This document shows, in pieces, positions 43,502 through 48,559 of a DNA stretch of 48,559 nt. Numbering within the stretch: position 1 is the stretch's first letter; each line of letters opens with the position of its first letter. Where the stretch lies: contig JALFNN010000004.1 of the NCBI GenBank assembly GCA_022774325.1, forward strand, positions 1 to 48,559, in the 5' to 3' direction. The notes under the pieces are model-generated. The model ran no database searches. It was not told the DNA's origin and saw nothing but the letters and a program-made list of their open reading frames with translations. This DNA comes from a bacterium. Lineage in GTDB: Bacteria > Bacillota > Clostridia > Lachnospirales > Lachnospiraceae. The position numbers were made by a program, and so were the translations under genes.

Positions 43502-46288
43502 ATGGAAGTCAGGGAAATAATCTATGGGTTTGAAGTCAAAGAGAAGAAATATGTGCGTGAAGTCGAAGGCAATATCTTTCAGCTGGAGCATCAGAAAACA
43601 GGCGCGCAGATCATCGTTGTAGACAATCAGGATATGAAGAAGAGCTTTCTGGTAGGCTTCAGAACGATACCGGAGGATAGCACAGGTGTGTTTCATATCC
43701 TGGAGCATTCCGTATTGAATGGTTCCCGAAAATATCCGGATAAAGATACATTTGTTAATTTGATGAAGCATTCCATGGCGGAGTTCGTGAATGCAATTAC
43801 CTATCCGGATCATACTGTATATCCGTTTTGTACAGAAAATGAGAAGGACTTTATGAAGTTAATGGATGTTTATCTAAATGCAGTATTTTATCCAAATGTT
43901 CTTACTGACAAAAAGATATTCGATCAGGAAGGATGGCATTTTCAGCGGGAAGAGGGAAAAGCACCGGAAATCAGCGGTGTAGTATATAACGAGATGAAGG
44001 GTGTCTTCTCTTCTCTGGATAATTTCTTAATGTATGAGATGGCTGAGGCGATGTTTCCGGAGAATGCTTATCGCTTTGTATCCGGCGGAAATCCGGATGC
44101 AATCCCGGCACTTTCTTATGAAAAATTTCTGGAACGGTACAGAACATTTTACAGCGCGTCGAACTGCTGTATTGTATTATACGGGAAGATGAATGTGGAA
44201 GAAAAGTTGGAATACATAGATAAGGCTTATTTAAGCAAGATGTCAAAAGTTGTAAGACCTGAACCGATTTCACTCCAGAGACCGTTGAGGACGATACGAA
44301 GAAAACAGTACGATAAAGATAAGTTTGGTGATCAGGGCGTATTTGCGGCATGTACGTATAATCTCGGGGAATTTGGTGACAGAGAACGAATGAGTGCTAT
44401 TTACATTCTTGTTCAGGCGCTCATGGGAGAAGATGAAGCACCTTTGAAAAAAATGTTGCTCAAAGAGCTTCAAGTTTCAGATGTACAGTATTTCATTATG
44501 GACGGAATCCGTCAGCCTTATCTTGCAATCAAAATAAAGAATGCGGAACATGAAGCGGCGGACAGGCTGAGTATGGTCCTGAAAGAACAGGCAAAAAAAC
44601 TATATGCTGAAGGAATCGGAGAGGAGATTCTCGTATCCGCAATGAACCGCCAGGAATTCTGGATGCGGGAAAAAGGAGGCTATCAGCCGGATGGAATCGA
44701 CTGTGTACTTGATATAGCAGGCGGATGGACGCAGGATTTAGAACCATCTGTGATTATAGAATTTGAAGAGAAATATAAAAAACTGAGAAAACGTGTAAAG
44801 GAAGGATATTTTGAATCGCTTTTAAAAGAAATCATTCTGGAAAATGATTATCAGGCGGAAGTATATCTGGAACCTTCGGAAGAGATTTTGAGAGAGAAAA
44901 CAGAAGAGGAAGAAGAAAACGGAGAGAAACAACCCGATTTATCAATTGAGGATCTGGAACAGGAGAATGAAGAACCCATAACCAGAGTAGATGAAGAAAG
45001 AGGAATTGTATATCTGAAACAGGAAGTGCCCTCTAAGGGAATTATTTACCAAAGCTGTTATTTTGATATCAGTGATCTGAAACCAGAAGAGGTTCCTTAT
45101 GCCAAACTGTTAGCAGTCCTTCTGGGCGATCTGCCAACGAGAAAGCATACGCCGGAAGAACTTGTAGTTGAGAAAAATATGTGGTTTGGCAATATGGGCA
45201 CTTATCTGGAAGTTTACACCAAAGCAGAGAACAGGGAACATGTCAACCTAAAATTTGTAATGGATGTAAGCTGTCTGGAGCAGAATCTGGAGAAGGCGTT
45301 GAATCTTCAGGAAGAACTTCTTTATGATACCGTTTTTGATCATCCCGAAATCATACGGAAAAAGATTCAACAGAGCAAAATGGCGATGGAAGAAGGGTTT
45401 GTATCAAATGGAAACAGTTACGCTTCCGGACGCGCTGCTGCGCACTATATGACGGAAGGCGTTGCGAGAGAGCGATATAATGGCATTCTCTATTATCAAT
45501 TTCTTGGGGGGCTTCTGATGGATTTTGAATCAAATTGCGCTATGATCATACAGAAGCTGAAAAAAATCCGTGAGAAGCTTTGCTGTACAGCACCGCTGGT
45601 AATGAGTTTTACTGGTACAGAAGAAAGATACGCAGAATTTCGCAGACTGATGAATGATTCTGAATTATGTAATAGCCTAAGATCAGGTGATAGCGTGTGG
45701 TATCAGGATGAATTGCTGCCCGGAAAATCAGAAGCATTTATCATTCCATCCGAAGTTTCATATGCTGCATTTGGAGGGGACGGAGAATATAGTGGTGAGA
45801 CTTATCTGCTCGGAAGAATCGTAAGTTTCGATTATTTATGGACAAAAGTTCGTGCCGAAGGAGGTGCTTATGGCTGCAGTATGGCGATCAATCCAAATGG
45901 CAGCTGGACGATGAGTTCCTATCGTGATCCAAATGTGAAGAAAACAATGGAAACATTCCGCGATACTTCAAACTGGTTGAAAACATTAGAGACAGAGGAA
46001 CAGGAACTTCTGAATTATAAGATCGGGGCAGTTGCAAGATATGACCGGATTCCGAAGACATATGCACAGGTGAAACGAATGGATGCCTGGTATTTGCGTG
46101 AAGAAATGCCGCAGACGAGGGCTGGTATCAGAAAAGGATTGTTAAAAGCATCAAAAGAAGAACTGAAAAACAGATATCAGGCACTGGAAAGATTTGCCAA
46201 AGAGGGCACAGCCTGCGTGCTGGGAAATAGAGAGAGAATTGAAGAAGCAGCGGACGAATTTGATAAGATCATAGTATTGATGGAGTAA
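43502..46288 (+). CDS. M16C insulinase-family zinc metalloprotease (presequence-protease type)
   Basis: Large clamshell peptidase that degrades peptides. The inverted zinc motif HILEH (HxxEH) is in VFHILEHSVLNGSRKYP, and the downstream metal-binding Glu is in VVYNEMKGVFSSLDN. The family stretch FVNAITYPDHTVYPFCTENE is present. Four homologous domains are expected in 928 aa; a charged linker (about 475-500, Glu-rich) separates the halves, and the C-terminal half contains WTKVRAEGGAYGCSMAINPN. It is cytoplasmic, 12 bases after thioredoxin, and followed by an M18 aminopeptidase, suggesting joint peptide turnover. Confidence 0.93.
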   Translation: MEVREIIYGFEVKEKKYVREVEGNIFQLEHQKTGAQIIVVDNQDMKKSFLVGFRTIPEDSTGVFHILEHSVLNGSRKYPDKDTFVNLMKHSMAEFVNAITYPDHTVYPFCTENEKDFMKLMDVYLNAVFYPNVLTDKKIFDQEGWHFQREEGKAPEISGVVYNEMKGVFSSLDNFLMYEMAEAMFPENAYRFVSGGNPDAIPALSYEKFLERYRTFYSASNCCIVLYGKMNVEEKLEYIDKAYLSKMSKVVRPEPISLQRPLRTIRRKQYDKDKFGDQGVFAACTYNLGEFGDRERMSAIYILVQALMGEDEAPLKKMLLKELQVSDVQYFIMDGIRQPYLAIKIKNAEHEAADRLSMVLKEQAKKLYAEGIGEEILVSAMNRQEFWMREKGGYQPDGIDCVLDIAGGWTQDLEPSVIIEFEEKYKKLRKRVKEGYFESLLKEIILENDYQAEVYLEPSEEILREKTEEEEENGEKQPDLSIEDLEQENEEPITRVDEERGIVYLKQEVPSKGIIYQSCYFDISDLKPEEVPYAKLLAVLLGDLPTRKHTPEELVVEKNMWFGNMGTYLEVYTKAENREHVNLKFVMDVSCLEQNLEKALNLQEELLYDTVFDHPEIIRKKIQQSKMAMEEGFVSNGNSYASGRAAAHYMTEGVARERYNGILYYQFLGGLLMDFESNCAMIIQKLKKIREKLCCTAPLVMSFTGTEERYAEFRRLMNDSELCNSLRSGDSVWYQDELLPGKSEAFIIPSEVSYAAFGGDGEYSGETYLLGRIVSFDYLWTKVRAEGGAYGCSMAINPNGSWTMSSYRDPNVKKTMETFRDTSNWLKTLETEEQELLNYKIGAVARYDRIPKTYAQVKRMDAWYLREEMPQTRAGIRKGLLKASKEELKNRYQALERFAKEGTACVLGNRERIEEAADEFDKIIVLME

Positions 46289-46309
46289 GGTTTGAGGAGA
46301 AATGAGAAG

Positions 46310-47725
46310 ATGAAGAAAGAAAATATCTGGATGACATATGATGAGAAAGAAAACGATGAGCTTCATAATACCTGTGAATTATATAAATCCTGGCTGGACA
46401 GAGCAAAAACCGAGAGGGAATGTGTGGATTTGGTAACAGAACTGGCCAAGGAAGCAGGATATCATGAGCTTGGAGAATATCTGGAAGGCAGAAGAGAAAT
46501 AAAAGCAGGAGAAAAGATTTATGTCACCTGTATGAAAAAATGCATTGCACTCTTTCGGATGGGGGAAAAACCGATATCCGAGGGCATGAACATTCTGGGG
46601 GCACACATTGATTCACCCAGAATTGACGTAAAACAGAATCCGGTTTATGAAAATGAAGGATTTGCATATCTGGACACACATTATTATGGGGGTATTAAGA
46701 AATACCAGTGGGTAACACAGCCTTTGGCACTTCACGGAGTGGTTGCAATGAAGGATGGACATTGTGTAAACATCAGCATCGGCGAAAAAGCAGACGAGCC
46801 GGTTTTTGTCATTACAGACCTTCTGGTACATCTCGCTTCACAGCAGATGGATAAAAAGGCCGGAGAAGTCATCGAAGGGGAAAAACTGGATCTCCTGATC
46901 GGAAACTGTCCCATCGATAAAGATGAAGATCTGCAAGAAGCAGAAAAAGAAGCAGTCAAAGCAAATGTTTTGAGCATTCTTGAAAAATCTTATGGAATCA
47001 GCGAGGAAGATTTTGCATCGGCTGAACTGGAAATTGTACCGGCGGGAAAGGCTAGAGATCTTGGTTTGGATCGCAGTATGATTCTTGCATATGGACAGGA
47101 TGACCGCATTTGCGCATTTACATCTGTTATGGCTATGCTGAATGTTAAAAACAGCAGTCGTTCTGCGTGTTGTCTGCTGGTGGATAAAGAAGAGATTGGC
47201 AGTGTCGGAGCAACAGGAATGCACTCGCGATTTTTCGAAAATATGGTAGCTGAGCTGATTGCCTTAACAGAAGGGGAATCAGATCTGAAAGTAAGAAGAG
47301 CACTTGCAGGATCAAAAATGCTCTCTTCCGATGTAAGCGCAGCATATGATCCGTTATTTGCAGACGTATTTGAAAAACGAAGTGCAGCATTTCTTACAAA
47401 AGGGCTTGCGTTCAATAAATTTACCGGAAGCCGTGGCAAAAGCGGATCCAATGATGCAAATGCCGAGTATCTGGGAGAAATCCGTAGAATGATGGAGGAA
47501 GCCGGTGTGGCATATCAGTTTGCGGAACTTGGAAAGGTGGATGTCGGAGGCGGCGGTACAATCGCATATATTATGGCAAACTACGGCATGGATGTCATCG
47601 ATTCCGGTGTGGCGGTGCTGAATATGCATGCACCATATGAAGTGAGCAGCAAATCTGATATTTATCAGGCTGTGAAAGGTTATGAAGCGTTTTTGAAATG
47701 GGGATGTGAATGTGAAAGACTATAA
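46310..47725 (+). CDS. M18-family aminopeptidase
   Basis: Dinuclear zinc aminopeptidase, typically acting on acidic or other N-terminal residues. Metal-ligand motifs are ILGAHIDSPRIDVKQNP (first His), GQDDRICAF (bridging Asp), VDKEEIGSVGATGMHS (catalytic and metal Glu), LSSDVSAAYDPLF and VAVLNMHAPYEVSS (final His). ATG 46310 (471 aa) is preferred over TTG 46292, which precedes the GAGGAGA. It overlaps the next gene by 14 bases and is probably cotranscribed with the M16C protease. Confidence 0.94.
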   Translation: MKKENIWMTYDEKENDELHNTCELYKSWLDRAKTERECVDLVTELAKEAGYHELGEYLEGRREIKAGEKIYVTCMKKCIALFRMGEKPISEGMNILGAHIDSPRIDVKQNPVYENEGFAYLDTHYYGGIKKYQWVTQPLALHGVVAMKDGHCVNISIGEKADEPVFVITDLLVHLASQQMDKKAGEVIEGEKLDLLIGNCPIDKDEDLQEAEKEAVKANVLSILEKSYGISEEDFASAELEIVPAGKARDLGLDRSMILAYGQDDRICAFTSVMAMLNVKNSSRSACCLLVDKEEIGSVGATGMHSRFFENMVAELIALTEGESDLKVRRALAGSKMLSSDVSAAYDPLFADVFEKRSAAFLTKGLAFNKFTGSRGKSGSNDANAEYLGEIRRMMEEAGVAYQFAELGKVDVGGGGTIAYIMANYGMDVIDSGVAVLNMHAPYEVSSKSDIYQAVKGYEAFLKWGCECERL

Positions 47726-48559
47726 GAAAAAGTTGATCAATATTTTAGCCGTTATATTGGGAAACGCTATTCTGGCATTGGGAGTGGTTGCATTTGTTGT
47801 TCCTGCAGGGATTCCGATGGGAGGAGCAACCGGAGTTGGAATTGCATTGAATCATTTCTGGGGGGTTAGGATATCCATCGTCGTTTTCCTAATGAATTCT
47901 TTTATACTTCTGATAGCATGGTTTGTTATTGGCGCTGATTTTGTTGGGAAAACTATATTAAGTGTGATTATTTATCCGATTTTATTGGAAGTGATTCAGA
48001 AAATTCCGGGTATCACGAATATAACGGATAATATATTTCTGGCGGCAATCTACGGAGGGATACTGATTGGATTAAGTATGGCGGTTGTAGTAAGAGTCGG
48101 AGGATCAACCGGCGGAACGGATGCTATTGGAATGATACTTAATAAAAAGACTTCGCTGTCAGTAGGAACGGGGGTTTATCTTGCTGATGTCGTCGTTTTG
48201 GGGATGCAGGCTGTATTTAGTGATATGGAACAGATACTATATGCGATTCTGGTCGTCATTTTAACAACAATTGTCATGAATAAAATGATTCCGAACGGCA
48301 AAACATCCATGCAGGTCATGATTATTTCGAAAGAATACAGAAAAATACAGAAAAAAATTCTTCGTGAAATTGAAGCAGGAGTCACAATGTTCCAGATTCA
48401 GACCGGATGCGCCGGTGAATACCAGCAAGGGGTGATGTGTGTGATACCACGTCATAAGCTTTTCGCTTTGAAAGAAATGGTATGTGCTACCGATCCGAAT
48501 GCATTTTTGACGATCACACAGATCAATGAAGTGAATGGACAGGGATTTACCAGGGAACG
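47712..48559 (+). CDS. YitT-family membrane protein (partial, runs off the window)
   Basis: An open frame continues from GTG 47712 (or GTG 47706) to the last base without a stop; at least 282 codons are present. Five or so hydrophobic helices occur in the first ~185 residues (NILAVILGNAILALGVVAF, VVVRVGGSTGGTDAIGMIL). A soluble C-terminal DUF2179-like domain follows (SMQVMIISKEYRKIQKKILR, CVIPRHKLFALKEMV). This is the YitT/YpjC architecture; function unknown in general. The start overlaps the aminopeptidase 3' end, implying translational coupling. Confidence 0.85.
   Translation, partial: MKDYKKKLINILAVILGNAILALGVVAFVVPAGIPMGGATGVGIALNHFWGVRISIVVFLMNSFILLIAWFVIGADFVGKTILSVIIYPILLEVIQKIPGITNITDNIFLAAIYGGILIGLSMAVVVRVGGSTGGTDAIGMILNKKTSLSVGTGVYLADVVVLGMQAVFSDMEQILYAILVVILTTIVMNKMIPNGKTSMQVMIISKEYRKIQKKILREIEAGVTMFQIQTGCAGEYQQGVMCVIPRHKLFALKEMVCATDPNAFLTITQINEVNGQGFTRE

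Noticed and set aside
1-48559. tRNA, rRNA, riboswitch or CRISPR features
   Set aside because: Reading the intergenic regions showed no cloverleaf, conserved riboswitch core or regularly spaced repeats; only the small repeats listed were seen.

Overview
The window comes from the chromosome of an anaerobic Gram-positive, most likely a member of the Lachnospiraceae or a close clostridial relative. The base composition is moderate, Shine-Dalgarno sites are strong (AGGAGG type), and promoters are sigma-A-like. The gene order priA-def-fmt-yugP-rsmB-rlmN-PP2C-PASTA kinase-rsgA-rpe-thiN is a Firmicutes signature. No rRNA, tRNA, CRISPR array or prophage was seen. Identifications rest on motif and family recognition by reading; no database was searched.

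Layout. 1-2.5 kb: citrate synthase beside the decayed remains of a citrate lyase accessory locus (citC and citX, both broken). 2.6-8.8 kb: a radical SAM protein, a CapA-like phosphoesterase, two MATE exporters and a deletion-broken LacI regulator. 8.8-15.6 kb: clpB under a CIRCE-overlapped promoter, a Gfo/Idh/MocA oxidoreductase, malQ and a Y-family polymerase. 15.67-19.29 kb: a self-contained transcription unit with a near-consensus promoter and a strong terminator. It encodes a D-aspartate-ligase-like ATP-grasp enzyme, an aspartate/glutamate racemase and a MurE paralogue resembling the L-lysine type. 19.3-33.65 kb: arginase (minus strand), a second MurE with the meso-DAP-type DNPR motif, and then the long housekeeping cluster for replication restart, formylation/deformylation, rRNA modification, phospho-signalling and ribosome assembly.

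33.65-36.8 kb is an accessory island. It holds an AAA-ATPase-like/PD-(D/E)XK protein whose ribosome-binding site directly follows a terminator-like hairpin, and a REP-associated tyrosine transposase, with short GC-rich repeats around them. 36.8-42.1 kb is a compact five-gene unit: a lipoprotein, two ABC half-exporters, a second exported protein paralogous to the lipoprotein, and a LytTR regulator whose receiver domain has lost the phospho-acceptor Asp and the conserved Lys. I recognise no described system with this arrangement. 42.2-48.6 kb holds a shortened trigger-factor-like protein, a CVPC thioredoxin, an M16C metalloprotease, an M18 aminopeptidase and the start of a YitT-family membrane protein cut off by the window end.

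The two most interesting regions are the apparent L-Lys/D-Asp peptidoglycan cassette lying next to a DAP-type murE, and the ABC exporter flanked by paralogous exported proteins with a phosphorylation-blind-looking regulator.
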